From Diospyros lotus (lineage: Eukaryota > Streptophyta > Magnoliopsida > Ericales > Ebenaceae): 64,000 bases of DNA. The notes beneath the pieces are model-generated. The model worked only from the letters and a program-made list of their open reading frames with translations, made no database searches and was not told the origin of the DNA. This document shows, one piece after another, positions 12,576 to 24,627 of the stretch. Position 1 is the first letter of the stretch; each line of letters starts with the position of its first letter. Location of the stretch: assembly GCF_014633365.1 (NCBI RefSeq), contig NC_068338.1, positions 20,780,616-20,844,615 of the forward strand, written 5' to 3'. A program made the translations under genes and the position numbers.

Positions 12576-13975
12576 TGTTGAGCCAATTTGCTCATATTAA
12601 TTAAGTTTTGATAATTAACAAAAATATTTTTATGATATAAATGTATATCTTTCTCATACAAAAAAATAAATTTATTTTGAATTAAAAGTAGATACAAAGA
12701 GTAAATTTATTTTGAATTAAAGGTGGATTGTCTTTAAACATGTTTCATTCTTTTGATCATTTATGTCTCAAAAGTTTATATTTGAATTTTCATTTATTGA
12801 TAAATGATTTTATTACTTATGCAAAAAATATATTTATTTTGAATTAAAGAAGAATTATTTTTAGATATATTTTCTCTTTATCATACAAAAAGTAAATTTA
12901 TTTTGAATTAAAGAGAATTGGTTTTAGACATATTTTCTCTTACTCATGCAAAAAGTAAATTTATTTTGAATTAAATGAGATTACTTTTAAACATGTTTTC
13001 TTATTTTAATCATTTATATCTCAAAAGTTTATATTTGAATTTTCAAATCTTGATTTCTCATGCAAAAAGTAAATTTATTTTGAATTAAAGGTGAAACATG
13101 TTTTCTTATTGTTTGAGAAAGTCTAAATATTTTTTGAATTTCAAACTTCATATTAACCCTTTCTTTAGTAACTAAAATCTTTATAAATACCCCATAAACT
13201 TATTTTTTGAGTATCCATTGCAAATATTGCACATCCAAACCTCTCAAAAGCTCTCAAACTAATTTTCAAGCATTTCAAGACTCTCAAAGATTCATTGTTC
13301 ATCTACCGAAGAGCCACAATGCAAGAGGAGAAAAAGAGATTGCAAAGCCGAATCCGATTTTCTCCATTCAAATTAAGGTCACCGCTTATTTATTTATTTA
13401 AATATTATTACCTTGTATAATTTGTTCTTAATTGCTTATTTATGTCCAAGTGTGGACAAATTATTTGTAACATTTAAATTACAACTGTGCATTGTATAGG
13501 TTTTCTAGAACCGTTAAAATCTAGGTGAATCTAGTTTTTAAGGTAAGCTAAGGAGAAAACCTTGGTGTTGATGGTTTTCCTAGAACCCATTGTAATCTAG
13601 GAGTGTATCTAGTTTCTAATGTGAGATAGTGTGAAAACCTTGGTGAAATTAGTGGAATCCCAAAGGTGGTTGAGACCTTGGGAGAGTGGAGTAGGTGTGT
13701 GTGGAGATACCGAACCACTATAAATTGTCTTGTGCCTTATTTATTTATTCTTGTTATATCTTGTGGCTTACAATTTATTAATCTCAAACTTACATATACA
13801 TAGTTATAAAATCTTAATTTGTTTAAAATTAAATAACAAGAATTTAATTAAAAGAAAATAATTTATATATATTCTTAGAGAAAATAATTAATCAATAATA
13901 TTTATTAAAAGAGAAAAAAATTTTAAACACTCAATTCACCCCCCTCTTGAGTGGCCATACCTTAAGGGACCAACA
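12576..13975 (+). mobile_element. Copia (SIRE-like) solo LTR, 1400 bp
   Basis: Starts TGTTGAGCCAATTTGC and ends AAGGGACCAACA. A perfect 5-bp target duplication AATTC flanks it (12571-12575 and 13976-13980). A TATA-like tataaatacccc sits near 13190, followed by an exon-like leader, consistent with a plus-oriented LTR promoter. The phrase 'attcacccccctcttgagtgg' near the 3' end is one I associate with plant Copia LTRs. No internal region or second LTR remains, so it arose by recombination between two LTRs. The 64-codon ORF at 13207-13401 lies in the LTR leader and is not a gene. Confidence 0.88.
12655..13095 (+). repeat. Repeated 'aaatttattttgaattaaa' motif inside the solo LTR
   Basis: At least six copies of a roughly 25-base motif centred on aaatttattttgaattaaa recur at irregular 50-110 bp spacing (for example near 12665, 12700, 12830, 12895, 12955, 13070). 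Longer shared stretches (a 'tcatttatgtctcaaaagtttatatttg' type block occurs twice) show that whole segments upstream of the LTR promoter were duplicated. Confidence 0.75.
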
Positions 13976-13980
13976 AATTC

Positions 13981-14612
13981 TATTATATACAATAAAGACA
14001 GAGACTATATTGTTGCCAAGATATAACAATGAATTTTTAGTGCATAAAACTATCTCAACAAAGTAGTTAATGACCCTCTATCAAGTGACCCTTTTGGTGA
14101 CGAGTGACTTTCCAAGTGACAAAAGACTTGATGACAGGAGACATGTAGGGGAGAAAATTGGTTAGGGGTACGGGCAAGGTCACCCATGGACCATTCGAGC
14201 GATGTAATGGACATACTCGAATAAGGAAGATGGCTATCTTATTTATAAAAAGGGAGAAGACTAATAGGTGACATGAAACTTGTAATATTAGGCAGGCATC
14301 TCGGAGGTCAACTTGACTAATTCAATGCACGACATAGCCTTTAGAAAGTCTTTCGCACGACAGGGTTGCATGACCCTCAGTTAGGTTATATGGCTCTTGG
14401 CTAGACAGTCGTATGGCTACTTAGCATAGGTCTCTCACGGCATGGCTACAAGGCACTCGATGAGCGTGGCACGTGGCATAGTCTCTTGGTGCTTGCATGT
14501 GGCCGCATGATTGAGAGAGTCTCTTGATGTTGTGTACAACGACCTGCCTCCCGGAGCCTCCGTGTGCATAGAGGATCCGTGAGAGGGTCACTACTAAAAT
14601 GATATCGAACCA
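13981..14612. other. Repeat-like DNA, no gene
   Basis: The first 80 bases are assigned to the old LTR. From 14061 on there are words such as catggct, gcatgac and tctcttgg that recur on the far side of the next nest (19602-19800). In particular ggccgcatgattgagagagtctct (about 14501) resembles ggccgcatgactaagagaatctct (about 19606). Probably another old retroelement; unclassified. Confidence 0.4.
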
Positions 14613-17600
14613 TGACACGCCTATAATTTTTCTTTATTATAACATCTCATCATGATCTTTACAAAACCATTCATCACTTGGGCCCACTCGGGCTTACATA
14701 ACATACGACAATCTCCAATACGTAAACATTAACAATAACCTTAACAGAGGTACAACGACGCCCGGGATCTAGTTTCGGGAGAGCTTTGCACTTGCTATCA
14801 TGACTTGACGGCCTGGACCCAAACCCCGTTGAACGTACCTGGAATGATGTAAAACAACATGAGTCGCGAGACTCAGCAAGCTCTAGAAAGAAAGGCTGGG
14901 GGCTTAGGATATGACTCTTCCCATGACACCCCATGCAATTCATGCCAATGCAATCACGCCATGTCATGATCCATACGTACCTTACTTTTACATGCATAAC
15001 ATAAAGTAAATTGCACATAAGGAACCAGGGGGCCCACATAAGTCACACACTGGCACCCGAGTCCCACATACAAACCTGTTGTAGCCTAACATAGGCTACC
15101 ATTTCATGATCCATAAAGACCTGTCTTCCTGACATGGTCGACTTTTCCTGATACTTGATACATCCTGAAATGAGTCGGTACTCCCGACGCCTGGCACGGT
15201 ACTCCCGTGTAGAATAACGATAATAATAAAATCATGCAATGCAACACATAAGAAATGCAATGGCCGTTGTAGCATAAACGTGATGACAAGGCCCCCATAA
15301 ACCAAGCATTAAGCCCTGCTACGCCTCACATAGGAATACACACATGCAACATGCTCTAAATGCATATGCTCACCTAGGATACCCAAATTGGCTCTTAGAC
15401 CAACCGGGTCATGCAAATGCTCATACGTCCCATCATACACAAAGCATGTCCCCACGTGAATGCAACCCGGCCCCTTGAAGCACACACATCATGAAATGCA
15501 CAAACCAAGGCAGGAATCTGGAGTACCAGCTCTTTTGATCGTCTAGCGCTTATCGTAACAACCGATGACTGGCGCCCATACATCCAGCCATCAATTGCCA
15601 CGACCCACGGTCAACAGACAGTGGCTTTGTACCCATACCCTTAGACACACTTACTGACACCACTAACTTATTAGCTTATAAACTTATCATTTCTCCAAAA
15701 CTCTTCACGTACGTAACCACATGACATCATGATACCATTCTCATTCTTCCTCATTCACAAAAAACTATCTCCACATACATACTAGACTCTTTTAACACAT
15801 TCTCCTAATTCTGACCATAACCAATTTCTCTAAGAACCTAACCCCAACGGGTTCGGCATCATTCCCAAGGAAAACGGAGCGATATGAAGCTCCGTGACGG
15901 TCGAAATAAAAGACGCCATGACATCCTTACTTAGTTTATTGTAACACCCGGTGTTACAGGTGTTAAAAGAATAGGAAAGAAAGTGAGAAAAATTCCAAAA
16001 ATGCCCTTGAGAAGGTGTTGGATCCTTGAGATTGAGGGTGCCCTATGAGAGGGGCATTTTGGTAATTTGGATAGTAAAGTCCAATAAAGGGTAATTTGGT
16101 ACATTGGAGATAATTCCAAGGTGGAATTGAGTATGGAAGTGAATTAGTTCCTATTTTGCATTATGTGGAGATAAATGGGATTGAAAATTCACAAAGGGTG
16201 TTTTGGTAATTTTGGAGAGAAATTCCATAAAGGAATTAATTATGAGAAAAAGAGGAAATTAATTATGGGAGTGGAAATAATTAATTTTTCCTAAATTGGT
16301 ATATTTATATGGGGGTGCCACATGGATGGTTTAGATTTAGTCTTGGAAGCCAAGGTTGGTGGCATGGAGTGACACTTGGTAAAGTGGTGTCCAAGATAAA
16401 TGGAAGATTAAATTAATTGCAAAAGAAATTGGAATATGGTCATTCTTGCAATTAATGGGAGACATGATTATGTTGCATAAAAAGGAAAATGCAAAAGAAA
16501 TGGAAAATGGTCAAGCATTAATGATGGAAAATGGACCCATTAAATTAAATGGGAAAGAAATTATATATGTCTCTCAAGTGGTCACTCATGTGATGGGGTG
16601 AAATTAGTCAAATTAAATATATGAGAAATGGCTAATTTTGGTATTGGAAGACTACATGATCCAATGGTTGGGATCAAGCCTTAAAATATGGGGATTTAAT
16701 AAATTGGAAAAGCCTTGAATTATGTCTTTCAAGGTTGATGGCATGAAAATTTCTCAAATTAAATAAATAGAAAAGAAAATCTATTTATGGAATGGAAGAC
16801 TTGATCCAAGGGTGGAGATTAAGTCTTGAAAATCTAATGGTTGAGATGATTCAAGAGAAGTGACATGGATTGCCACATGTAAAGGGATTTGAATGGTTGA
16901 GATCTAGTCTTCAAAAGTAAAAGAAATCTAATAGTGGAGATTAAAGAAGACAAGAGCACATGGATTGTGCTTGTTATGGAAGGCTAGGATGTATTCTTCC
17001 AACTTAAGTGAAATCCTAGGGCTAAGATTTATTCTTGCCATGGAAATAAAATAAGTGAATTAAAGGGGAATTTTGGCTATATAAAGGGAGATAGAGAAGA
17101 AGGCTAAGCTTTTTGGCCAAATGCTTAGAGGAAGAAAGGAAAGAATGGAGAAGAAAGGAAGAAGAAAATGAAGAATGCAAAGGTAAGGTTTCTACCTTAT
17201 AGTAATAAAGAGAAATCCTTTTATCTTTCTTGTATGGTGGCTTAGCTATCTTATTTTTTTTTAAGGGGTTTCTTGAGAAAGAGCAAAGGTTGAAAGCAAT
17301 GAAGGCCTTGAAGTTAAAGCATGTGGAAACTTTAAAGAATGGAAAAAGGTAAGGGATGGCCCCATGGGATGGTGGCCTTACATGGTTGTAAGTATGTTTA
17401 TAAACTTTTCATGTTGTATTAAGCATGCTCGTCATGTACATAATAGCTATGGCCATAGGGATTGTTAAGATACATGGTGGAAAGGGGTAGGTTAAGGCTT
17501 CAAACCTTAAGAGGTTGTGAGAGCATGGAAGACCTAACTACATTTGCATGCACATGCCATTACATGATTTATGTTTATGTTCATACTTATTGCATAAGCA

Positions 17601-19601
17601 CCTTTATTGAGCTTAATGGCTCATGAGGTTTTTACCCTCATATGTAGGTTGTGAAAGCATGGTAAAGTCAAGACAAGGTGAAATGGCATGGGAAAGCATG
17701 GAAGAAGATTCAAGTGTATATTTTGGCATGGAAACTTATGTGTTTGATTTGTGTAATGTAAATTTGTTGTTAGTTGAAGTGTATGTTGTATTTATACAAT
17801 GAGATAGTGGCTTATGGCACGTTGGTGCCTAGGTCGAGTGAGGTCTCATTTGGTGTGTATGGTGGGAAGCACTAAGAAGTTAAATCCTATGATTTATGGT
17901 TGGAAAATAGTGGGTGTTTGATGTATGTTGTGGAGATATCAAGTATATTGTTTAGGCCTTAATTATGGAGAATTAAAGGCAAAATTTGGATGAAAGTGAG
18001 GCATTTTATTTAATTTATTTTTCTGAAAAGTTTGGGTTTAAATGCCCAAGAAAAAAAAATGCAGAAGCAGCAAAAGGGGCAGCTAGCAGCAGCAGGCTGC
18101 TAGGCGGCCGCGCGCGCAGGCGGCCGCGCCCGCGTGTGGGCAGGCGCGGCCAGGGCCAGCAGGGCCCTGGGGCGCGCCGTGGGCCCCGCCGGCCAAATTT
18201 TTAAAAAAATTGAGAAATTTGGGGCGTTTCTTAATTGAATTTGGGCCCCGGAGGAATTTTCAAAGTAAAGGGATTTTTCGGGCATTTTTGAAGAAAATGC
18301 CGAAATTTTGGAAATTTGAAAATGATGAGTTTTTCCTCCAAAATTGGTGATCCATCAATGGATTGGTTTAAATGGTGATTTTTGGAGCCCGATAAAATTT
18401 TTGGTCGAAAAAGAATTAAATTCAAATGAGAAAATAATGATTGGGCGTCTTCGCGAGATTTTTTTTTAACCAAACGCGGTGTGGTTTAAAGCCCAATCCT
18501 GCTAGAAAATCCTGGGGTTTAAGGGAAGAAAAGGACGAGCCTAGTTCTCACCTAGGGCGTTTCTTCTTGAAACATAGTCCGCCCTTCATCTCAGATCGGG
18601 CAGGTGGACAATTCGGGTAATTGTTCACGAGTAACACCCGTAAGTGGGAGTGGGGCGTTACACTTATCCCATTAACCATAAACTCATTAATAAAGTAAAA
18701 GTCATAAAATGATTATTACGCGGATTATTATTATTTATGCGTAGAACCGAGTCGCGGTGAGGGAGGGTTTAGAGTATAAGAAACCTCGAAGACTTTTGCA
18801 AGAAATAAATAACGCGAGGAGAGGGTTAGGAGCTTGCCTGAAATCGACTGCTTTCAGTCCCTCTTGTGCTCCCGATGCAAATTAAAACATTTCCTAGCAA
18901 ATAACACAATCGGGACTTAAATTAATTAATTCTAAAGCGTAAACTATATAATCTAACCCTATAAAATCCATGATTTAAACATATAACACTTATATTAATG
19001 TTACCCACTTACCTGGATATTTTAAACACCAATTAATCACTAAAATCCCTTGATTTTCCTCACTTTTTTCCTTTCCTTTTTAGCCGCCGTGCGCCTGCTG
19101 CTCTTCTCCATCAATTTCTCTCTTTCTCTCCCTCTTTTCCTCTCTGTTTTGCCTGCAAAATGGCCCCCAGAGCACTCTCGTTTAAGGCCTTTAAAGGCCC
19201 CCATGCTTGCTGCCCAAGCCTCCTCAATTTATATCACATTTGAGTGGCTTTTAAGCCATACAAAAGAAAGGCCATGAAACGGCCACGCACACACCCACAA
19301 ACAAGTATATATATATATATTAACTAATTAGTTTAATTTAATTTAATTTGATTAACTCTTTTATTATTATTATTTTTATTATTATTATTATGATTTATAT
19401 TATTATTGTTATTATTTTTATTATATTTTATTTTATTATTTTTATAAATACATCTAATTAATTTAATTAATCACCTTAATTTCTTATTTCTTCAAAATAT
19501 CATAAATAAGTATTTTTTCAAAAATCTCCAAATATTCTAAAATATCCTCAAACACCCAAATTAATTATTTTTACTTGTCTCCAAATTTTTGGGATGCTAC
19601 A
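14613..19601 (-). mobile_element. Gypsy (Tekay/Del-like) LTR, minus orientation, split by a second solo LTR
   Basis: On the minus strand the sequence starts TGTAGCATCCCAAAAATTTG (plus end at 19601) and ends GGCGTGTCA (plus start at 14613). Removing the solo LTR at 15940-18662 and one 5-bp repeat leaves about 2.26 kb, the size of Tekay/Del LTRs. It shares a clear block with another minus-strand LTR at 61121-62151 (ccatgcaatgcaacata.aggaaatgcaatgg, then ...agcataaacgtgat...), showing that they belong to one family. AT-rich trinucleotide repeats occupy about 19360-19440. No target duplication was found (aacca versus acatg), so the ends are less certain than the family assignment. Confidence 0.6.
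15940..18662 (+). mobile_element. Gypsy solo LTR, 2723 bp, plus orientation
   Basis: Starts TGTAACACCCGGTGTTAC and ends GAGTGGGGCGTTACA. The flanking 5-mers are TTTAT (15935-15939) and CTTAT (18663-18667), a target duplication with one mismatch. A TATA box (ggctatataaaggga) lies near 17076. TGTAACACCC termini and an LTR near 2.7 kb are typical of Tekay/Del chromoviruses. Around 18060-18200 it contains a GC-rich block of GCAGC and GCGGCCGCG words that stands out from the AT-rich rest. The ORFs at 17986-18204 and 18231-18473 fall in this block and are not genes. No polyprotein is present. Confidence 0.82.
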
Positions 19602-21640
19602 ACATGGCCGCATGACTAAGAGAATCTCTAGATTGTTCCTATGCGGCACACTGTCTCTTGGTCCACGCTTGGCTACACAGCCTTACCCTGTCCAATAGTT
19701 GTGTGACCTCCCACACATGTCTATTGCATATGCCTACTACTTGTGTGCCAAGTTATGCGACTGTTGCCTACTTGCAACACCTAGCCTGCTACTTGCTTGT
19801 ACCTTGCTTATGTTGTAAGAAAATGAGCAATAGTGGACATCAAATGTAAAAAGCTTGAGGCATGACAATAAACATCACTAGACTTAAGGATAATTTTCAC
19901 CCCTCAAAATAAATGGTGCAAAGGTTTCGATGGTTATCTCCTAGGATACAACAAACTCTTCAAAACTCGTGTGCACTCACAGGTTTTGGGAACAAAAGGA
20001 GAGCAAAAAAACAATGTATGAACCCAATAAAGCAACTGTAGAAGCAGCATGAGGAATGAATAATAAGGGCAATTGGTTTCATGATTCACAAATGCAGCAA
20101 TATGATGCTTTTATAGGGGAGAATTGTGAACATTGGGTGGAAAAATTGACACCTAGAGAATGATTCAAATGGATAAGAAGAAGATAAGAGAAAGAGAAGA
20201 GAAAGGATAAAGGATAAGAAGAAGAGAACGGGTTTGTAGAAACTTGTTTTCTCTTAATGGTCAAAGACCAATTCAGAGCATTCTCGGGTAAGGCTAGAAA
20301 AGGAAAAAGAAATTGAACAAAAGGTTGCAAAGTTTTCTCTAACTCGCACACAGGATGAGGGGTAAATCCTCGAGCCTTGGGTTGGCCCAATCTCATGCGC
20401 ATGAGACCCAACTTTCTCACAGCTTTCATAAGCCCAAGTAAACTCAATGTATATAAAAATATGAGTAAAGCTTTCTATCCTACTAATGTAGGACAAATAC
20501 TCTATATAGATCATTTGAAATATCACTTGATTTACAACAGCTTTGGCTTCCGTTCCTTGCATTTCTCTTATCCATTCATCCATTTTTTCCCCACTTGATT
20601 TTACCTCACAATGAGCTTACCCAACATATCATGGGCCCACTTTATCATACTTGGTGTCACAAAACTAGCCTTTAAGACATGACTAACAAGCTTGTGATGG
20701 CCCTAAGTCTGCCTACTTAGGTCACCCTAGCACCCAACGAGGTTAAGCACAACACATGAAGAAAGCATACACATAGAAGTACAAGAAAAAACCCAACATT
20801 TTATTCAATCTAAGTGTACAAAGGACAATGGCTCGGGATAATAACTCTTTGGCTTTTTCTAGCCCTAAAAAACGCTCGTCTTAGCCATGTATATAGGCTA
20901 CAAGATTACAAGCTGTTAATCCCTCAATCGTCACATACATCAAACTCAAGGCCTTACGTGGCCACATGCAGCATGCTAGAAACTATCTTAAAAGCTCGCA
21001 AGGCTTCCCAGGTTGACACCTGTCTCGAACTGCCTTAGTTGTGCACCCCAAAACCATCATGGCCGGGCATCATGCAAATGTGGGGTTACATGGCGCGAGT
21101 ATGGGTGGGTCACGCATGCAGGTTTGCAAGTAACTTTCGATAGTCACCTCTTTCTTTTACCCTGTTAAGGCTACTCTGCATGCTAGCTCGCCTGCCTCTG
21201 TGTCCCACATGCTCCGACCCTCGTCTGTAGGCACCCACATCACTTGGCCATCAAGCCCACACTTGGCCTAGCCATGCCGCATCCATTTGTGCCAACCCAA
21301 TTGCACCACCAACATTCCACAAGTTAACCAACCCGAGACCCCAACCACTATGTTTGCTACCACCAAGGCACGAAAGCGCTATGCCTTCAACACTTGAGCC
21401 ATTTAGCCACATTCATCTTGCCATGACATGCCCTCATCATGTCAATATGCCTTATAGGCACAAAATGTTCACTTATGAGATTGTCGGGAACATCACACTT
21501 AGACCTTTTGTTGGGCATAACAAAATGAATATAATTTTGATAATCTCATATGTAGATATAAACTTAGTACAAATCATAAGGAAATATTTATTTCATAATT
21601 CAAGGAGAAATGAGAGATAAAATGGGGGCACACTTATTTT
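19602..21640. other. Repeat-derived intergenic DNA, probably LTR remnants
   Basis: No coding region recognised; the 122, 109 and 74-codon ORFs have no domain and conflict with each other on both strands. Features suggesting LTR origin are a minus-strand TATA-like cccctataaaagc near 20110, 'tcctactaatgtaggacaaat' near 20480 (a motif common in plant LTRs and TRIMs) and frequent catggc/gccatg words. Ends not found. Confidence 0.4.
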
Positions 21641-22042
21641 TCATTTTCTTTTATTTTTTTAAATATTCGAAGAGAAATAAGTTTATTTTAATAATTTTAT
21701 ATTTATTTAATTATTTTAATCTTTTTTCTTTTTAATTCTAAAACATTTTCATTAAAAAACATAAGTGTTGCATTAAAAATTTAATGTTATGATAATTTTT
21801 TTATTTTCTAATTCTTAAATTAAAAAATCCTTTAAAAAAAAGATAATAATCACATTACCATCTGTTTTATTAATTTCTTTTGTTTTGTTTTATAAATACT
21901 TCCATTCCATTCCATTCCATTCCGGTCAATAGTGCCTCAAATTTGATACTGGAATTTGAATTTACGAAGGAACACCGTACGGCAAGGGCTAGAAGCTCGG
22001 AAGCCGGAAGCACCCCGCCGGTCGAACCCGCTGACGCCTCAG
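21641..22042 (+). promoter_or_regulatory. Promoter and first, non-coding exon of SRP19
   Basis: A TATA box (tataaatac) at 21891 is followed by a (CCATT)n pentanucleotide run at about 21902-21923 and then a GC-rich, CpG-containing leader up to a donor site (cctcag|gtaatc) at 22042/22043. The acceptor next to the SRP19 ATG near 24622 (ttcaaag|gaggcATG) fits as the partner, giving a 5'-UTR intron of about 2.6 kb. The ORFs at 21880-22236 and 21956-22219 run through this leader and donor and are unlikely to be translated as annotated. The link between the leader exon and SRP19 is an inference. Confidence 0.6.
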
Positions 22043-22431
22043 GTAATCTCGTCTTTCTTTTACTTTCCCTTATTCCTCCAGATCTGTTCGGCCGCAAGGT
22101 TTCCTGCCGAAACTCTCGACCACCCTTGGCAACCCTCGCGGCGCCGGGCGGCCGGATTCCAGGCCGATACCGATTTAATTCCATTCTTGTTTCTCCCCTG
22201 GGGTATCTTTTGGGATTGATAATCATGTTAGCATGAGTTGTGAATTGAAATGTGGGAAATTTAGCGGTAGGGCTTGAATTGGAATTTGGAATTTTTTGCG
22301 AGCATTGAGTTTGACTCATGATTTTCTTTGCTCTTGTGGTGATTTTGGATTTTTTAAGATTCTTTGGAGCTTATGCTTTGAGTTCTGCCTCAACGGGTGA
22401 ATATGTTCATGTTGTTGTGTGAGCATATACT

Positions 22432-23005
22432 GGGCTTATTTGTTGTAGCTTAAAAGTTGTAATTTTTAGTTTTTAGTTTTAAAAAAGTTGGGATGTAGTG
22501 TTTGTTTTAGCTTATAGAATTCTAATTTATAGCTTCTATTAGCTTTTAGAAGGGGTAGAAGTTGGCTTTTTCAAAACTGGGGTACCCTAGTTTTTACAAC
22601 TTCTGCTTAAATAATTACATTTTTATGACAATTTTGCCCTTATTTTTAACAAAGAATTACCCTCTTGTCTACGCAATTATGGGTTTTTCTTCTCCACCGC
22701 CATCTCCATTTTCAGATCTCTTCCTCTCTCTCTATACTTTAATTAATTTTTTTATAACACTTGAAACTTATACATATACACTAATTAATTTTTAAATTAT
22801 CATTCTATAACTACTAAGGGTATTATGGACAATTATACAAAAATAAGTTATTTTACAGCTTATGGTATCAAACACCACAACTACTTAACTACAACTTCTA
22901 AGAAGCTGCAGCAAATAAGTTCACAATTTATTCTAAGTTTTAGAAGCTATAATCTAAGAAGCTAGAAGTTATAATTTCTTTAATTAAGCTGCAACAAACG
23001 GGGCC
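22432..23005. mobile_element. MITE in the SRP19 5'-UTR intron
   Basis: The left end reads GGGCTTATTTGTTGTAGCTTA; the right end, read inward, reads GGCCCCGTTTGTTGCAGCTTA. Inside each end are subrepeats of 'agaagctataa / ttatagcttct' type. The 574-bp length, the terminal repeats and the absence of coding are MITE-like. A hAT or PIF origin is possible; I could not find a matching target duplication. Confidence 0.65.
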
Positions 23006-24627
23006 ACCACCTATTATGGCATTTTTGTACGGTTTTTCATGGTGTCAGTATAAGCACTTTACCTTCGTTTTCGCACTGTGAACTGAGTTTTATATCTTGA
23101 TTAAACCATACTATATAACATAGAATGTACACTTATCTTAATTCCTATATTGTTGGAGCTTTAAGTACTTTTGGGGCAATATACTTTTATTGATCCACAG
23201 TATTGTGGTTAAGGAACTGAATGAATTGTTTAAACATGTCAAAAATGATACTGAATGAATTCTGGTTGTTGAAATTTATGATCTAAACATGATTTCGAAC
23301 AAAGTGAAATACAAAGTTTTGAATGCTTGCATAAGAAATTTACATCTATTGTCATGCTCATTTCAATTTTGCCTGGCACTCACTTTGCAAATTCTTTACA
23401 CAACTCTTTACTAAGTATTGCCAAATATCATATCAACAGCATATATTTGCATAATAAGGATTACATGATCTTTGCATCTGGCAGTATGATTTTTTTTTTT
23501 GCAGTTATGACTCCATTATCAATTTAAGAACTGAATCTACATTTTGTGGCAATTTATAGTAGCTTGCTTTGAACCTTGTGAAGTTTTGGTGAGTCTGTAA
23601 ACATGATTATGAAATTATTGATTTTGAAACCCAAGAGATCATTTATGCACTTCCTTTGATATACAACCATTCAGAAAAGTGCTTTCCACATATAAGTTGT
23701 TATATTTCTGAAACATGTAAACATCATAATTGCTTCTAATCTAACTAGGAGTCATATGTTTCATTAAAATGAATCATTTTTCTGTCTAATAATTACTTTA
23801 GATCTATCTCTGGCGATCAATAAGTTTTCAGACTAAAGTCCAAATCTTGTTTTTATCACAAGTGAGAAAGTAAAAGGGTGTCTGCAGTTTGTGGGTCTCC
23901 CTGCTTTGTGAGGGTTGGGGGAGGGTAATTTTTGTACATAGACTTACCTTACTTTGTAACAAACTATTCGCATAACCTGGCCTTTTGACCTTCCAATCAC
24001 AAAAGAATAACTTCACCATTTTTACCAAGGCTTGCCTGCACCACAAGAACAAAGTACTTTGAAAAAATGATTTTGAGCTGGTGGTGCTTTATGTCTTAGT
24101 AATAGGAACATAAAGAAATAAATGAAAAAAAAAAATTGAGGACAAGGACTATAAATTAGCTCTTAGATATGTTATTTTATTTTATCTTGTTTGAAGTTTT
24201 GGATGCTTTTAAACTTGCAAATGTCACGATTTGTCTTGAGGTTCTTATTCAATGATATATATACACATTTTTTGCTTGTGTGTTCCTTTTTTCTTTTTTA
24301 TTTCCTTTTCTGTTTCATATTTGTATCAGATTGAATGTGTTGTTCTAGTTCTCTCTTGCCTTTTGATCATGGAATGTGCATGATTTTTCATGAGGTTCAT
24401 GTTCAATGACAAAAATTTTCGTTTTGTTTTGTTTTTCCCTCTTTCACTTTTCAATGTTTCTTCTTCTAACATTGCCAGGAGGATGATATACTTGTTTTTG
24501 ATAGTTATACATTTACACGTTAGATGACGTGCTGTTTTTTCTGTTGCTTTTATTTGATTAAGTTTATTTTAGCATGTACGTTTGAACTTGCATTGACAGC
24601 TTATCTATAATCTTTTTCAAAGGAGGC

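Larger units (their letters stand above)
7306..14060 (-). mobile_element. Probable old Copia-like LTR, minus orientation, split by two later insertions
   Basis: The left edge starts TGTTGGGTTTCTTAGATCC; the proposed right edge ends CTATCTCAACA, giving TG...CA ends on either strand. On the minus strand a TATA-like ctataaatccctag lies near 7700-7720, as in an LTR promoter. Removing the hAT element (8664-12263 plus one 8-bp repeat) and the Copia solo LTR (12576-13975 plus one 5-bp repeat) leaves about 1.7 kb, a plausible LTR length. No target duplication matches at these ends (tatac versus aagta) and no internal polyprotein is present, so the outer borders are tentative. Short ORFs here (7300-7533, 7553-7813) are not genes. 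Confidence 0.4.

Noticed and set aside
12655..13095. CRISPR-like array of repeated 25-base motifs
   Set aside because: Spacing is irregular, the intervening sequence is also partly repeated, and the block lies inside a plant retrotransposon LTR.
14421..15601. Series of minus-strand ORFs of 64-121 codons
   Set aside because: They lie in Gypsy LTR sequence, lack domains and are split by many stops; LTRs are non-coding.
21880..22319. Overlapping ORFs on both strands (up to 149 codons) in a GC-rich stretch
   Set aside because: They run across the TATA/leader exon and through a good donor site; composition and position fit a non-coding first exon of SRP19 rather than a separate gene.
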